Shown here in pieces: positions 20,553-31,547 of a DNA stretch of 64,000 nucleotides; the first letter of the stretch is position 1; every line of letters starts with the position of its first letter. Under the pieces are notes generated by a model, which was not told the origin of the DNA, searched no databases, and worked only from the letters and a program-made list of their open reading frames with translations. The stretch covers positions 186,001 to 250,000 of the forward strand of contig MOEB01000002.1 of NCBI GenBank assembly GCA_001939945.1. The letters are read 5' to 3'. This DNA comes from Aerophototrophica crusticola. Lineage in GTDB: Bacteria; Pseudomonadota; Alphaproteobacteria; Azospirillales; Azospirillaceae. A program made the position numbers and the translations under genes.

Positions 20553-21857
20553 ATGCTGCGCGATGAAGACCGTATCTTCACGAACCTCTACGGCTTCGAG
20601 CCCTTCGGCCTGGAGTCCGCCCGCCAACGGGGCGACTGGGACGGGACGAAGGAGATCCTTGACCTCGGCCGCGACAAGATCATCGAGCTGGTGAAGGAGT
20701 CCGGCCTGCGCGGCCGCGGCGGTGCCGGCTTCTCCACCGGCATGAAGTGGTCCTTCATGCCGAAGAAGACGGACGGCGGCCCGGTCTACCTGGTCATCAA
20801 CGCCGACGAGGGCGAGCCCGGGACCTGCAAGGACCGGGAGATCATGCGCCATGACCCGCACAAGCTGCTGGAAGGCTGCCTGATCGCCGGCTTCGCCATC
20901 GGCGCCACCGCTTGTTACATCTACATCCGCGGCGAGTTCTACGACGAGGGCAGCCACGTCCAGCAGGCCATCGACGAGGCCTATGCGGCGGGCCTGCTGG
21001 GCAAGAACGCCTGCGGCTCCGGCTACGACTACGACATCTACCTGCACCGCGGCGCCGGCGCCTACATCTGCGGCGAGGAGACGGCGCTGATCGAGTCGCT
21101 GGAAGGCAAGAAGGGCCAGCCACGCAACAAGCCGCCGTTCCCGGCCATGGCCGGCCTCTACAGCCGCCCCACCACGGTGAACAACGTCGAGTCCATCGCC
21201 GTCGTCCCCACCATCCTGCGCCGCGGCCCCTCCTGGTTCGCCAACCTCGGCCGGCCGAAGAACAGCGGCACCAAGCTGTTCAACATCTCCGGCCACGTGA
21301 ACCAGCCCTGCACGGTCGAGGAGGAGATGGGCATTCCGCTGAAAGAGCTCATCGAGAAGCATGCCGGCGGCGTGCGCGGCGGCTGGGACAACCTGCTGGC
21401 CATCATCCCCGGCGGCTCGTCCGTGCCGATGCTGCCGAAGGACATCTGCGACACCGTGCTGATGGACTTCGACAGCCTGCGTGAGGTGAAGTCCGGCCTG
21501 GGCACCGCGGCGGTCATCGTCATGGACAAGAGCACGGACGTGGTGAAGGCCATCGCCCGGCTCGCCAAGTTCTACATGCATGAGAGCTGCGGCCAGTGCA
21601 CCCCCTGCCGGGAGGGCACGGGCTGGATGTGGCGCGTGATGGAACGCATGGTGAAGGGCCAGGCCCGTGTCGAGGAGATCGACATGCTGCTGGACGTCAC
21701 CAAGGAGATCGAGGGCCACACGATCTGCGCCCTGGGCGACGCGGCCGCTTGGCCGATCCAGGGCCTGATCCGCCATTTCCGGCCGGAGATGGAGCGCCGT
21801 ATCCTGGCCTACCGGTCCAGCGCCGAGCGTGGCGCGGCCCGCATGGCCGCCGAATAA
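20553..21857 (+). CDS. nuoF: NADH-quinone oxidoreductase subunit F
   Basis: 51-kDa-type subunit: binds NADH and FMN and carries [4Fe-4S] cluster N3. It has 434 residues. The NADH/FMN glycine-rich string [32 protein letters not shown] and [19 protein letters not shown] are clear. The N3 ligands are Cys346, Cys349 and Cys352 ([11 protein letters not shown]) plus Cys392 (TICALGD). The ribosome binding site GAGGGGAG is strong. Confidence 0.97.
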   Translation: MLRDEDRIFTNLYGFEPFGLESARQRGDWDGTKEILDLGRDKIIELVKESGLRGRGGAGFSTGMKWSFMPKKTDGGPVYLVINADEGEPGTCKDREIMRHDPHKLLEGCLIAGFAIGATACYIYIRGEFYDEGSHVQQAIDEAYAAGLLGKNACGSGYDYDIYLHRGAGAYICGEETALIESLEGKKGQPRNKPPFPAMAGLYSRPTTVNNVESIAVVPTILRRGPSWFANLGRPKNSGTKLFNISGHVNQPCTVEEEMGIPLKELIEKHAGGVRGGWDNLLAIIPGGSSVPMLPKDICDTVLMDFDSLREVKSGLGTAAVIVMDKSTDVVKAIARLAKFYMHESCGQCTPCREGTGWMWRVMERMVKGQARVEEIDMLLDVTKEIEGHTICALGDAAAWPIQGLIRHFRPEMERRILAYRSSAERGAARMAAE

Positions 21858-21878
21858 GGCAGGGCGAAGAGGAACATC

Positions 21879-23945
21879 ATGCCCAAGCTGACCATCGACG
21901 GGGTCGAGATCGAGGTGGCGCCTGGCACGTCCGTGCTGCAGGCCTGCGAGCAGCTCGGCATCGAGGTGCCGCGCTTCTGCTACCATGAGCGCCTGTCCGT
22001 CCCCGCCAACTGCCGCATGTGCCTCGTCGAGGTGGAGCGTTCGCCCAAGCCGGTGGCGAGCTGCGCCATGCCCTGCGGCGAAGGCATGGTGGTGAAGACC
22101 AACACGGAAACCGTCCACAAGGCCCGCAAGGGCGTTATGGAGTTCCTGCTGATCAACCACCCGCTTGACTGCCCGATCTGCGACCAGGGCGGCGAGTGCG
22201 ACCTGCAGGACCAAGCGGTGGCCTACGGTTTCGACCGGGGCCGGTTCTCCGAGAACAAGCGGTCCATCAAGGACAAGAACCTCGGGCCGCTGATCAAGAC
22301 CTACATGACCCGGTGCATCCACTGCACCCGCTGCATCCGCTTCATGGACGAGATCGCCGGCGTGTCCGCCCTGGGCGCGCTGAACCGCGGCGAGCACATG
22401 GAGATCACCCCGGCCCTGGAGGCCGGCGTGGCGTCGGAGCTGTCGGGCAACCTGGTGGACGTCTGCCCGGTGGGCGCGCTGACCAGCAAGCCCTACGCCT
22501 ACACGGCCCGCCCGTGGGAGCTGCGCAAGACCGAGACCATCGACGTGATGGACGCCGTCGGCGCCAACATCCGCGTCGACACCCGCGGTCCCGAGGTGAT
22601 GCGCGTCAACCCGCGCCTGCACGAGGACGTGAACGAGGAGTGGATCAGCGACAAGACCCGCTACAGCCATGACGGGCTGAAGCGGCAGCGCCTGGACCGC
22701 CCCTATGTGCGCGGCGACGACGGCAAGCTGCGCCAGGCCTCCTGGGCGGAGGCCTTCGCGGCCATCCGCGCCAAACTGTCCGGCCTGAACGGGAGCCAGA
22801 TCGCCGCCATCGCCGGTGACCTGGTGGATGCCGAGTCGGCCCTGGCGCTGAAGGAGCTGATGCTCGGCCTCGGCTCCCCGAACCTGGAGTGCCGCCAGGA
22901 CGGGGCGAAGTTCGACGTGTCCCAGCGGTCCGGCTACGTGATGAACACCACCATCGCGGGGCTGGAGCAGGCGGACGTGGTCCTGCTGGTGGGGACCAAC
23001 CCCCGCTGGGAGGCGCCGCTGGTCAATGCCCGCATCCGCAAGGGCTACTTGGCGGGCAAGGTGAAGAAGGTGGCCGTCATCGGCCAGAACTTCGACCTGA
23101 CCTACCCGACGGAGTATCTGGGCATCGGGGGCGAGGTGCTGTCCGCCCTGGCTGCCGGGACGCACCCGTTCGCGGAGACCCTGCGTACTGCCAAGAACCC
23201 GGTCATCATCGTCGGCATGGGCGCCTTCCGCCGCGCCGACGGCGCCGCGGTGCAGGCCGCGGCCCGCGCCCTGGCCGTGTCGGTCGGGGCCGTGCGCGAG
23301 GACTGGAACGGCTTCAACGTGCTGCACACGGCCGCCGGCCGCGTCGGCGCGCTGGACGTGGGCTTCGTCCCGCACCAGGGCGGCCGCGACCTGGACGGCA
23401 TCCTGGAGGGCTGCCGCACCGGGGAGATCCAGGCGGTCTACCTGCTGGGCGCCGACGAGATCCCGGGCGAGGCCTTCGGCAACGCCTTCGTGGTCTACCA
23501 GGGCCACCATGGCGACCGCGGCGCCCACCGGGCCGACGTGATCCTGCCGGGCGCCGCCTTCACGGAGAAGGCTGCCACCTACGTGAATACCGAGGGGCGC
23601 GTGCAGCAGACCCGGCTGGCCGTGTTCCCCCTGGGCGAGGCGCGGGAGGACTGGAAGATCGTTCGCGCCCTGTCGGCCGAGCTGGGCCAGACGCTGCCCT
23701 ACGACACGCTGGGTCAGGTCCGCGCGCGCTTGGTGCAGGTAAACCCGGTGTTCGGCGCCGTGGACCGGCTGGTTCCGTCCGTGTGGGCGGAGTTCGGCCA
23801 GTCCGGCGCCATCGGCGGCGGCCATTTCGTCTCGCCCATCGAGAACTTCTACATGACGGACCCGATCAGCCGGGCCTCCGTCACCATGGCCAAGTGCACC
23901 GAGGCCTTCATCAAGCCGGCCCTGCCGGCGGTCGCGGCGGAGTGA
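21879..23945 (+). CDS. nuoG: NADH-quinone oxidoreductase subunit G
   Basis: 75-kDa-type iron-sulfur subunit of the N-module. It has 688 residues. N1b ligands are Cys34, Cys45, Cys48 and Cys62; N5 uses His94 with Cys98, Cys101 and Cys107; N4 starts at Cys146, Cys149 and Cys152 and closes at the VDVCPVGALTS cysteine. The molybdopterin-oxidoreductase-like C-terminal domain (about 220-680) has no cofactor role. The extra N7 cysteines of some bacteria are not evident. Confidence 0.96.
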   Translation: MPKLTIDGVEIEVAPGTSVLQACEQLGIEVPRFCYHERLSVPANCRMCLVEVERSPKPVASCAMPCGEGMVVKTNTETVHKARKGVMEFLLINHPLDCPICDQGGECDLQDQAVAYGFDRGRFSENKRSIKDKNLGPLIKTYMTRCIHCTRCIRFMDEIAGVSALGALNRGEHMEITPALEAGVASELSGNLVDVCPVGALTSKPYAYTARPWELRKTETIDVMDAVGANIRVDTRGPEVMRVNPRLHEDVNEEWISDKTRYSHDGLKRQRLDRPYVRGDDGKLRQASWAEAFAAIRAKLSGLNGSQIAAIAGDLVDAESALALKELMLGLGSPNLECRQDGAKFDVSQRSGYVMNTTIAGLEQADVVLLVGTNPRWEAPLVNARIRKGYLAGKVKKVAVIGQNFDLTYPTEYLGIGGEVLSALAAGTHPFAETLRTAKNPVIIVGMGAFRRADGAAVQAAARALAVSVGAVREDWNGFNVLHTAAGRVGALDVGFVPHQGGRDLDGILEGCRTGEIQAVYLLGADEIPGEAFGNAFVVYQGHHGDRGAHRADVILPGAAFTEKAATYVNTEGRVQQTRLAVFPLGEAREDWKIVRALSAELGQTLPYDTLGQVRARLVQVNPVFGAVDRLVPSVWAEFGQSGAIGGGHFVSPIENFYMTDPISRASVTMAKCTEAFIKPALPAVAAE

Positions 23946-23951
23946 CGGGAC

Positions 23952-24959
23952 ATGCTTGAACTCTGGAACCAGGTCCCGCCTGTCCTGCAGACGGTGGTCT
24001 ACATCCTGGTGATCATCGTGCCGTTGCTGGTGGGCATGGCCATGCTCACCTACTTCGAGCGCAAGGTGATGGCGTCCATGCAGCTCCGCCAGGGCCCGGC
24101 CCTGGTGGGGCCGTTCGGCCTCCTGCAGCCTTTCGCCGACGGGATCAAGCTGCTGGGCAAGGAAACCGTCATCCCCGCCGGCGCCAACCGTGTGGTGTTT
24201 GTGGCGGCGCCGATGCTGACCTTCTTCCTGGCGCTGGTCGCCTGGGCGGTGATTCCCTTCGGGGAAGGCATGGTGCTGGCCGATATCAACGTCGGCATCC
24301 TGTACCTGTTCGCCATCAGCAGCCTTGGCGTCTACGGCATCATCATGGCCGGCTGGGCGAGCAATTCCAAATACGCCTTCCTGGGCGGCCTGCGCTCCGC
24401 CGCGCAGATGGTGAGCTACGAGGTCTCCATCGGCCTTGTCATCATCACCGTGCTGCTCTGCGTCGGGTCTTTGAACCTGAGCGACGTGGTTGAGGCGCAG
24501 CGGACCGTGTGGTTCTGCATCCCGCTGTTCCCCATGTTCATCGTCTTCTTCATCTCCGCCCTGGCGGAAACCAACCGCGCGCCCTTCGACCTGCCCGAGG
24601 GCGAGTCGGAGTTGGTGGGCGGCTACAACGTCGAATACTCCTCCATGACCTTCGCCCTGTTCTTCCTGGGCGAATACATCAACATGATCCTGATGAGCGG
24701 CATGACCACCGTGCTGTTCCTCGGCGGCTGGCTGCCACCGGTGGACGTGGCGCCGCTGAACTGGATCCCCGGTCCCATCTGGTTCGTCCTGAAGATCATC
24801 TTCTGCCTGTTCGTCTTCGTGTGGGTGCGCGCCACTCTGCCGCGCTACCGCTACGACCAGCTGATGCGGCTGGGGTGGAAGGTGTTCCTGCCGTTCTCGC
24901 TGATCTGGGTGGTCCTGACCGCCGGGGTCCTGGTCGCCTTCGACTGGCTGCCGAAGTAA
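23952..24959 (+). CDS. nuoH: NADH-quinone oxidoreductase subunit H
   Basis: Membrane subunit that joins the quinone site to the proton-pumping arm. It has 335 residues and about eight transmembrane helices. Signatures include [20 protein letters not shown] near residue 37, [20 protein letters not shown] and the C-terminal [15 protein letters not shown]. It begins six bases after nuoG. Confidence 0.97.
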   Translation: MLELWNQVPPVLQTVVYILVIIVPLLVGMAMLTYFERKVMASMQLRQGPALVGPFGLLQPFADGIKLLGKETVIPAGANRVVFVAAPMLTFFLALVAWAVIPFGEGMVLADINVGILYLFAISSLGVYGIIMAGWASNSKYAFLGGLRSAAQMVSYEVSIGLVIITVLLCVGSLNLSDVVEAQRTVWFCIPLFPMFIVFFISALAETNRAPFDLPEGESELVGGYNVEYSSMTFALFFLGEYINMILMSGMTTVLFLGGWLPPVDVAPLNWIPGPIWFVLKIIFCLFVFVWVRATLPRYRYDQLMRLGWKVFLPFSLIWVVLTAGVLVAFDWLPK

Positions 24960-24971
24960 GCAAGTTTTCGG

Positions 24972-24995
24972 GGCAGGGGGCTGCGGTCCCCTGCC
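24972..24995 (+). other. Hairpin in the nuoH-nuoI gap
   Basis: Perfect 8-bp inverted repeat, GGCAGGGG/CCCCTGCC, with an 8-base loop, 13 bases after the nuoH stop and without a T-run. It ends 25 bases before the nuoI start. Probably an mRNA processing or stability element. Confidence 0.55.
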
Positions 24996-25019
24996 GCCTA
25001 AGGGATGTGGAGGTACGAC

Positions 25020-25508
25020 ATGGCCCTGCTCGACCGTACGGCGCGCGGCCTGTTCCTGACCGAGCTGGTGAAGGGCATGGCCCTGACCTTCAGCTATATG
25101 TTCAAACCGCGGGTGACCATCAACTATCCCTATGAACGCGGGCCTATCAGCCCCCGTTTCCGGGGGGAGCACGCGCTGCGCCGCTATCCCAACGGGGAAG
25201 AGCGCTGCATCGCCTGCAAGCTGTGCGAGGCGGTCTGCCCGGCGCTGGCCATCACCATCGAGGCCGAGCCGCGCGAGGACGGGAGCCGCCGCACTACCCG
25301 CTACGACATCGACATGACGAAGTGCATTTACTGTGGCCTGTGCCAGGAGGCCTGCCCCGTGGATGCCATCGTGGAGGGGCCGAACCTGGAATTCGCCACC
25401 GAGACCCGCGAGGAGCTTTTCTACAACAAGGAGAAGCTGCTGGCGAACGGTGACCGATGGGAAGCCCAGCTTGCCGCCAACATTGCGGCGGACGCCCCTT
25501 ACCGGTAA
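25020..25508 (+). CDS. nuoI: NADH-quinone oxidoreductase subunit I
   Basis: Ferredoxin-like subunit carrying [4Fe-4S] clusters N6a and N6b, which pass electrons towards N2. It has 162 residues from ATG at 25020, with GGAGG six bases upstream. The two motifs are Cys63-Cys66-Cys69-Cys73 ([12 protein letters not shown]) and Cys102-Cys105-Cys108-Cys112 ([12 protein letters not shown]). It is the one nuo gene bracketed by hairpins on both sides. Confidence 0.97.
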   Translation: MALLDRTARGLFLTELVKGMALTFSYMFKPRVTINYPYERGPISPRFRGEHALRRYPNGEERCIACKLCEAVCPALAITIEAEPREDGSRRTTRYDIDMTKCIYCGLCQEACPVDAIVEGPNLEFATETREELFYNKEKLLANGDRWEAQLAANIAADAPYR

Positions 25509-25532
25509 ATAAGTCCCGCCTGAAAGACCACC

Positions 25533-25560
25533 GGCCGCCTGTGACAATCCGCAGGCGGCC
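25533..25560 (+). other. Hairpin in the nuoI-nuoJ gap
   Basis: Perfect 9-bp inverted repeat, GGCCGCCTG/CAGGCGGCC, with a 10-base loop, 25 bases after nuoI. There is no T-run, so complete termination inside the operon is unlikely. It sits in the longest gap of the operon (122 bases). Confidence 0.6.
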
Positions 25561-25630
25561 CTTGCCCCGCACCCGGAGTATCCTCCGTGACACCGTCCTG
25601 CCCACGATCCGCGCCGGAGGCGGCGTAACC

Positions 25631-26239
25631 ATGGCCTTGACCGCAATCGCCTTCTACGCGTTCGCCGCGATCCTCCTGGCTTCGGCCGTGATGGTCATCT
25701 CGGCCAAGAACCCCGTGCACTCCGTCCTGTTCCTGATCCTCGCCTTCTTCAACGCGGCGGGCCTGTTCGTCCTGATCGGGGCGGAGTTCGTGGCGATGAT
25801 CCTGGTCATCGTCTATGTCGGCGCGGTGGCGGTGTTGTTCCTGTTCGTCGTCATGATGCTGGACATCAACTTCCAGGAACTCCGGCACGGCTTCCTCCAG
25901 TATCTGCCCATCGGCGGCATCGTCGGGCTGGTCCTGGCGGTGGAGCTGGTGTTGCTGGTGGGGGTGAGGTTCTCCGCGCCCGGCGCGGCCAGCCAGGGTG
26001 TCACGCCCACGCCGGAGGCCGTGACGAACACCGAGGCGCTGGGCCGCATCATGTACACGGATTACGTCTACGCCTTCCAGGCGTCGGGCCTGATCCTGCT
26101 TGTCGCCATGATCGGCGCCATCGTGCTGACGCTGCGGCACCGGACCGGTGTGCGCCGCCAGTCCATTTCACAGCAGCTTGACCGCAAGCGCGGCGACGTG
26201 CTGGCCGTCCGCAAGGTCCCCAGCCGGGGAGGGGTGTGA
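25631..26239 (+). CDS. nuoJ: NADH-quinone oxidoreductase subunit J
   Basis: Membrane subunit of the proton-pumping arm. It has 202 residues from ATG at 25631, with GGAGG ten bases upstream. Five hydrophobic helices are visible. The family string [21 protein letters not shown] and the helix [27 protein letters not shown] are present in outline; the latter includes the helix that changes between pi and alpha forms. Confidence 0.96.
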   Translation: MALTAIAFYAFAAILLASAVMVISAKNPVHSVLFLILAFFNAAGLFVLIGAEFVAMILVIVYVGAVAVLFLFVVMMLDINFQELRHGFLQYLPIGGIVGLVLAVELVLLVGVRFSAPGAASQGVTPTPEAVTNTEALGRIMYTDYVYAFQASGLILLVAMIGAIVLTLRHRTGVRRQSISQQLDRKRGDVLAVRKVPSRGGV

Positions 26240-26240
26240 C

Positions 26241-26549
26241 ATGGAAGTCGGGCTCGCCCATTACCTCACCGTCGCGGCAATCCTGTTCACGCTGGGCGTG
26301 TTCGGGATCTTTCTGAACCGCCGGAACGTGATCATCATCCTGATGTCCGTGGAGCTGATCCTGCTCTCCGTGAACATCAACCTCGTCGCCTTCTCCGTCT
26401 TCATGGGCGACCTGGTGGGCCAGGTCTTCACTATGTTCATCCTGACGGTGGCGGCGGCCGAAGCGGCGATCGGCCTCGCGATCCTGGTGGTCTACTTCCG
26501 CAACCGCGGCTCCATCGCCGTGGAAGACATCAACCTGATGAAGGGCTGA
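26241..26549 (+). CDS. nuoK: NADH-quinone oxidoreductase subunit K
   Basis: Three-helix membrane subunit of the MrpC type. It has 102 residues. The conserved glutamates in [11 protein letters not shown] and [11 protein letters not shown] are proton-channel residues. It starts two bases after the nuoJ stop, with GGGGAGGGG upstream. Confidence 0.97.
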   Translation: MEVGLAHYLTVAAILFTLGVFGIFLNRRNVIIILMSVELILLSVNINLVAFSVFMGDLVGQVFTMFILTVAAAEAAIGLAILVVYFRNRGSIAVEDINLMKG

Positions 26550-26559
26550 GGCAGGCATC

Positions 26560-28494
26560 ATGGAAATCGCTGCCATCTTCCTGCCCCTCTTGGGCGCCTT
26601 CATCGCCGGCTTTTTCGGCCGGCAGATCGGGGACCGCGGCGCCCAGATCGTCACCTGCGCCGGCGTGCTGGTCGCCGCCGTGCTGTCCTGCATCCTGTTC
26701 GCCCAGATCGGCTTCGGCGGGCCAGAAGCGGCCCGCACGGTGGAGCTGTTCACCTGGATCGACAGTGGCAGCTTCGAGGTGAGCTGGGCCCTGCGCATGG
26801 ACACCCTGACCGCCGTTATGCTTGTGGTGGTCAATGTGGTGTCGGCCATGGTGCATGTCTACTCGGTCGGCTACATGAGCCACGACCCGGGCAAGGCGCG
26901 CTTCATGGCCTACCTGTCACTGTTCACCTTCATGATGCTCATGCTGGTGACGGCGGACAACCTGCTGCAGATGTTCTTCGGCTGGGAGGGCGTCGGCCTT
27001 GCCTCCTACCTCCTGATCAATTTCTGGTACGAGAAAACCAGTGCCAACAATGCCTCGATGAAGGCGTTCCTGGTGAACCGGGTGGGCGACTTCGGCTTCG
27101 CGCTCGGCATCATGGCGGTGTTCGTCATCTTCGGTACCGTGCAGTTCGACGAGATCTTCGCCCAGGCCGCCTCCAAGGCGGACGCGAGCTTCAACTTCCT
27201 GGGCTTCCAGGTGCACGCCCTGACCTGCGCCTGCCTGTTGCTGTTCATCGGCGCCATGGGCAAGTCGGCGCAGCTCGGCCTGCATACTTGGCTGCCGGAC
27301 GCCATGGAGGGCCCGACCCCCGTGTCGGCGCTGATCCACGCGGCCACCATGGTGACCGCCGGCGTATTCATGCTGTCCCGCATGAGCCCCGTGTTCGAGT
27401 ATGCGCCGGACGCGCTGGCGGTGGTGACTGTGGTGGGCGGCCTGACCGCCTTCCTGGCGGCGACCATCGGCATGACCCAGTTCGACATCAAGCGGGTCAT
27501 CGCCTTCTCCACCATGAGCCAGCTCGGCTACATGTTCTTCGCCATCGGCGTGGGCGCCTACCCGGCGGCCATCTTCCACCTGATGACCCACGCCTTCTTC
27601 AAGGCGCTGCTGTTCCTGGGCGCCGGCTCGGTGATCCACGCCATGTCCGACGAGCAGGACATGCGGAACATGGGCGGCATCTGGCGGATGATCCCCTTCA
27701 CCTACGCCATGATGTGGATCGGCAACCTGGCGCTGGCCGGCATCATCCCCTTCGCCGGCTACTACTCCAAGGACATGATCCTCGAGGTCGCCTATGCCGA
27801 CCATAGCTGGTACGGCACCTTGGCCTTCTGGCTCGGCATGGCGGCAGCCCTGATGACCGCCTTCTACTCCTGGCGCCTGCTGCTGCTGACCTTCCACGGC
27901 CAGCCCCGCGCCAACGAGAAGGTGATGGCCCACGTGCATGAGTCCCCGCTGGTCATGACGGCGCCCCTGGCGGTGCTGGCCGTGGGGGCCGTGTTCTCAG
28001 GCCTGGTGGCGTACGAGTGGTTCGTCGGCCATGACATGGCCCACTTCTGGTCCGGCAGCATCACCATGCTTGCAGGGGAGCACGGCACCATCATTGATGC
28101 CGCCCACCACGTTCCCGGCTGGGTGCCGCTGGCGCCGCTAGCCATGGGCATCCTGGGCATCGCCCTGGCCTATGTGTTCTACATGTTCAAGCCGGACCTG
28201 CCGGGCAAGTTCGTGAACAGCTTCCGGCTGCTGCACGGCATCGTCTTCCGCAAATACTACTTCGACGAGCTGTATGACGCGCTGTTCGTCCGCCCCTCCA
28301 TGAAGCTGGGCTACGGCTTGTGGAAGGGCGGTGACCAGGCGGTGATCGACGGCTTCGGCCCCGATGGTGCGGCGAGCGTGACCCGCGGCCTGTCCGCCGT
28401 CACCAGCCGACTGCAGACGGGCTATGTCTACCATTATGCCTTCGTCATGGTGATCGGCGTGGTCGCGCTGGTCGGCTGGTTCTACCTGCGTTGA
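26560..28494 (+). CDS. nuoL: NADH-quinone oxidoreductase subunit L
   Basis: Distal antiporter-like proton pump of complex I with the long lateral helix. It has 644 residues and about 16 membrane helices. Landmarks are FGWEGVGLASYLLINFWY (with the channel glutamate), GKSAQLGLHTWLPDAMEGPTP, SALIHAATMVTAG and FKALLFLGAGSVIHA. The C-terminal amphipathic/TM16 region is complete. Confidence 0.97.
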   Translation: MEIAAIFLPLLGAFIAGFFGRQIGDRGAQIVTCAGVLVAAVLSCILFAQIGFGGPEAARTVELFTWIDSGSFEVSWALRMDTLTAVMLVVVNVVSAMVHVYSVGYMSHDPGKARFMAYLSLFTFMMLMLVTADNLLQMFFGWEGVGLASYLLINFWYEKTSANNASMKAFLVNRVGDFGFALGIMAVFVIFGTVQFDEIFAQAASKADASFNFLGFQVHALTCACLLLFIGAMGKSAQLGLHTWLPDAMEGPTPVSALIHAATMVTAGVFMLSRMSPVFEYAPDALAVVTVVGGLTAFLAATIGMTQFDIKRVIAFSTMSQLGYMFFAIGVGAYPAAIFHLMTHAFFKALLFLGAGSVIHAMSDEQDMRNMGGIWRMIPFTYAMMWIGNLALAGIIPFAGYYSKDMILEVAYADHSWYGTLAFWLGMAAALMTAFYSWRLLLLTFHGQPRANEKVMAHVHESPLVMTAPLAVLAVGAVFSGLVAYEWFVGHDMAHFWSGSITMLAGEHGTIIDAAHHVPGWVPLAPLAMGILGIALAYVFYMFKPDLPGKFVNSFRLLHGIVFRKYYFDELYDALFVRPSMKLGYGLWKGGDQAVIDGFGPDGAASVTRGLSAVTSRLQTGYVYHYAFVMVIGVVALVGWFYLR

Positions 28495-28511
28495 GGAGTG
28501 AGTAGTCGATC

Positions 28512-30089
28512 ATGATGGCGGACTGGCCGATCCTGACGCTGACGACGTTCCTGCCGCTGGTGGGCGCGTTCTTCATCCTGCTGATCCGGGGCGAACCGGA
28601 CATGGTGGCCCGCAACGCCCGCAGCGTGGCGCTGTGGACGTCGCTCATCACCTTCGTCATCTCGCTCTTCATCCTGGCGAACTTCGACCCCTCCAACCCC
28701 GGCTTCCAGCTGGTGGAGGAGTACAAGTGGATCCCTGCCTTCAACATTGCCTACATCAAGGGCATTGACGGCATCTCCATCTGGTTCGTCCTGGCTTCCA
28801 CCTTCCTCACGCCCATCTGCGTGATGGCGTCCTGGCAGTCCATCGAGACCCGGGTGAAGGAATTCATGATCGCCCTCCTGGTCCTGGAGACCATGATGGT
28901 GGGCATGTTTACCGCCCTGGATTTCGTCCTCTTCTACCTGTTCTTCGAGGGCGTGCTGCTGCCGATGTTCCTGCTCATCGGCGTGTGGGGCGGGCCGCAG
29001 CGGGTCTACGCGGCATACAAGTTCTTCCTCTACACCTTCATCGGCTCCGTGCTGATGCTGCTGGCCATCCTGACCATGTACCTGACCGCAGGGACCATGG
29101 ACATGCGGGTCATGCTGGACTACGGCTTCGCCCAGGCCCTGCCGAGCCTGCACAAGTGGCTGTGGGTGGCCTTCTTCATCGCCTTCGCGGTGAAGACCCC
29201 AATCTGGCCGATGCACACTTGGCTGCCCTTCGCCCACGTGGAGGCGCCCACCGCCGGCTCCGTCATGCTGGCCGGCGTGATGCTGAAGATGGGCGGTTAC
29301 GGCCTGATCCGGGCCAACGTGCAGATGCTGCCGGAGGCGACCTTCTGGGCGACGGAGTTCGTGTTCGTCCTCTCGGTCGTCGCCATCATCTACACCTCGC
29401 TGGTCGCGCTGGCCCAGACCGACATGAAGAAGATGATTGCCTACAGTTCCGTGGCCCACATGGGCTACGTGACCATGGGCATCTTCACCATGAATCAGCA
29501 GGGTTTCGACGGTGCCGTCTACCAGATGCTGAGCCACACCATCGTGTCGGCGGCACTCTTCCTCTGCATCGGCGTGGCCTACAACCGGCTGCACACCCGT
29601 GACATGAACGCCTATGGCGGCTTGGCGAAGAACATGCCGCGCTACGCTTTCGTCTTCATGGTGTTCATGCTGGCCTCCGTGGGGCTGCCGGGCACCAGCG
29701 GCTTCGTGGGCGAGTTCCTGTCCATGCTGGGCGCGTTCCAGGCCAACACCTGGGTGGCCCTGTTCGCCGCGACGGGCTTGGTCCTGGGCGCAGCCTACAT
29801 GTTGCTGCTCTACCGCAAGCTCTTCTTCGGCAAGCTGGACAAGCCGGAGGTCAAGGCCATGCGTGACTTGTCCTGGCAGGAGGTGAGCTACTTCGCACCC
29901 CTGGTGGCCATCGTCATGATCATGGGCGTCTACCCGGCCAGCTTCAAAGACGTCTACTCCCCGACGGTGGAGAAGATCATTTCTGACCACCAGGCCTCGC
30001 TGAAGGCGGCCGGCCTTTTGGACGACGGCACCCCGACGCAGACCGCATCCGACACCGCGCCGGTGAAGTCCGTCGCGAGCGAGAACTGA
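28512..30089 (+). CDS. nuoM: NADH-quinone oxidoreductase subunit M
   Basis: Middle antiporter-like proton pump. It has 525 residues and about 14 helices. Landmarks are FFEGVLLPMFLLIGVWGG with the channel Glu, FAVKTPIWPMHTWLPFAHVEAPT and MKKMIAYSSVAHMGYV. The start could be either ATG of the double ATGATG. The C-terminal 30 residues are a polar extension. Confidence 0.97.
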   Translation: MMADWPILTLTTFLPLVGAFFILLIRGEPDMVARNARSVALWTSLITFVISLFILANFDPSNPGFQLVEEYKWIPAFNIAYIKGIDGISIWFVLASTFLTPICVMASWQSIETRVKEFMIALLVLETMMVGMFTALDFVLFYLFFEGVLLPMFLLIGVWGGPQRVYAAYKFFLYTFIGSVLMLLAILTMYLTAGTMDMRVMLDYGFAQALPSLHKWLWVAFFIAFAVKTPIWPMHTWLPFAHVEAPTAGSVMLAGVMLKMGGYGLIRANVQMLPEATFWATEFVFVLSVVAIIYTSLVALAQTDMKKMIAYSSVAHMGYVTMGIFTMNQQGFDGAVYQMLSHTIVSAALFLCIGVAYNRLHTRDMNAYGGLAKNMPRYAFVFMVFMLASVGLPGTSGFVGEFLSMLGAFQANTWVALFAATGLVLGAAYMLLLYRKLFFGKLDKPEVKAMRDLSWQEVSYFAPLVAIVMIMGVYPASFKDVYSPTVEKIISDHQASLKAAGLLDDGTPTQTASDTAPVKSVASEN

Positions 30090-30092
30090 GCC

Positions 30093-31538
30093 ATGGCGAC
30101 CCTACCCGACCTGATGCCGGCCCTGCCGGAACTGTTCCTGGCCTGCGCCGGCTTGGCCCTGCTGATGATCGGCGTCTTCCGCGGGGAGGGCAGCCTGCGG
30201 CTGGTCTCCTGGCTGGCAGTGGCGTCCCTGGTGGTGACGGCGGTGCTGCTGGCCACCGGCCCCACGGAGCGCGTGGTCACCTTCAACGGCCTGTTCGTCA
30301 CGGACAGCTTCGCCGTGTTCATGAAGTTGCTGGTGCTGACGGCCTCCGCCCTCAGCATCATCGTCTCCATGAACTACCTGGAGAAGGAGCAGATCGCGCG
30401 GTTCGAGTATCCGGTGCTGATTGTCTTCGCCACACTCGGCATGCTGGGGATGGTCTCCGCCAACAACCTGATTTCCCTCTATGTCGGGTTGGAGTTGCAG
30501 AGCCTGTCGCTCTACGTCATCGCCGCCTTCCGCCGCGACTTCGCCAAGTCGTCCGAGGCGGGGCTGAAGTACTTTGTGCTGGGCGCCTTGTCCTCCGGCC
30601 TGCTGCTCTACGGTGCCAGCCTGATCTACGGATTTGCGGGCACGACCGACTTCACCCGCCTGGCAGAGGTGTTCCGCGGGGCGGGCACGCCGTCCCTGGG
30701 CGTGATCGTCGGTATGGTATTCGTGGCTGCTGGCCTCGCCTTCAAGATTTCCGCGGTGCCCTTCCACATGTGGACCCCGGACGTCTATGAGGGAGCGCCC
30801 ACCAGCGTCACCGCCTTCTTCGCCGTGGCGCCCAAGGTGGCGGCGATGGCCCTGTTCGTCCGCGTGCTGGTGGAGCCGTTCGGCGAGTTGCTCCCCCAAT
30901 GGCAGCAGGTGATTTGGTTCTGCTCCGTCGCTTCCATGATCCTGGGCTCGCTGGCCGCCATCCAGCAGAGCAACATCAAGCGGCTGATGGCCTACAGCTC
31001 CATCGGCCACATCGGCTACGCCCTGGTCGGCCTTGCCGCCGGGACGGAAGAGGGTGTGCGGGGCGTGCTGGTGTACATGGCCATCTACCTGGCCATGAAT
31101 GTGGGCACCTTCGCCATCATCCTGACCATGCGCCAGAACGGCCGGGCCGTTGAGTCGATCAGCGACCTGTCCGGCTTCTCCAAGACGCACCCAGTCCTGG
31201 CCTTCGCCATGGCCGTGTTCATGTGGTCCATGGCGGGCGTGCCGCCGGCAGCCGGCTTCTTCGGCAAGTTCTATGTCTTCATGGCGGCGGTGGAGGCAAA
31301 GCTTTACGTGCTGGCCATCATCGGCGTGCTGACCAGCGTGGTGAGCTGCTATTACTACCTGCGGATCATCAAGGTCATGTACTTCGATGACCTGTCGGAG
31401 CCGCTGGAGCGGCCGGGCCGGGCCCTGAGCCTCGTCGTTGCCGGGACCGCGCTGTTCGTCTTCCCCGTCTACCTGCTGGCGCTGAACCCCATCCTGCTGG
31501 GTGCCAGCCAAGCCGCGGCGGCCCTGTTCGGCCGCTGA
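30093..31538 (+). CDS. nuoN: NADH-quinone oxidoreductase subunit N
   Basis: Third antiporter-like proton pump and last gene of the nuo set. It has 481 residues. Landmarks are [37 protein letters not shown] and [17 protein letters not shown]. It starts three bases after nuoM and is followed after nine bases by birA, so the transcript probably continues. Confidence 0.97.
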   Translation: MATLPDLMPALPELFLACAGLALLMIGVFRGEGSLRLVSWLAVASLVVTAVLLATGPTERVVTFNGLFVTDSFAVFMKLLVLTASALSIIVSMNYLEKEQIARFEYPVLIVFATLGMLGMVSANNLISLYVGLELQSLSLYVIAAFRRDFAKSSEAGLKYFVLGALSSGLLLYGASLIYGFAGTTDFTRLAEVFRGAGTPSLGVIVGMVFVAAGLAFKISAVPFHMWTPDVYEGAPTSVTAFFAVAPKVAAMALFVRVLVEPFGELLPQWQQVIWFCSVASMILGSLAAIQQSNIKRLMAYSSIGHIGYALVGLAAGTEEGVRGVLVYMAIYLAMNVGTFAIILTMRQNGRAVESISDLSGFSKTHPVLAFAMAVFMWSMAGVPPAAGFFGKFYVFMAAVEAKLYVLAIIGVLTSVVSCYYYLRIIKVMYFDDLSEPLERPGRALSLVVAGTALFVFPVYLLALNPILLGASQAAAALFGR

Positions 31539-31547
31539 GGGCCGGCC

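Noticed and set aside
19773-25646. A 1957-codon open frame on the minus strand opposite nuoE-nuoI
   Set aside because: Stop-free antisense frames are expected opposite GC-rich genes. Its translation is low-complexity (His, Gly, Gln, Asp rich) and fully overlaps well-supported nuo genes.
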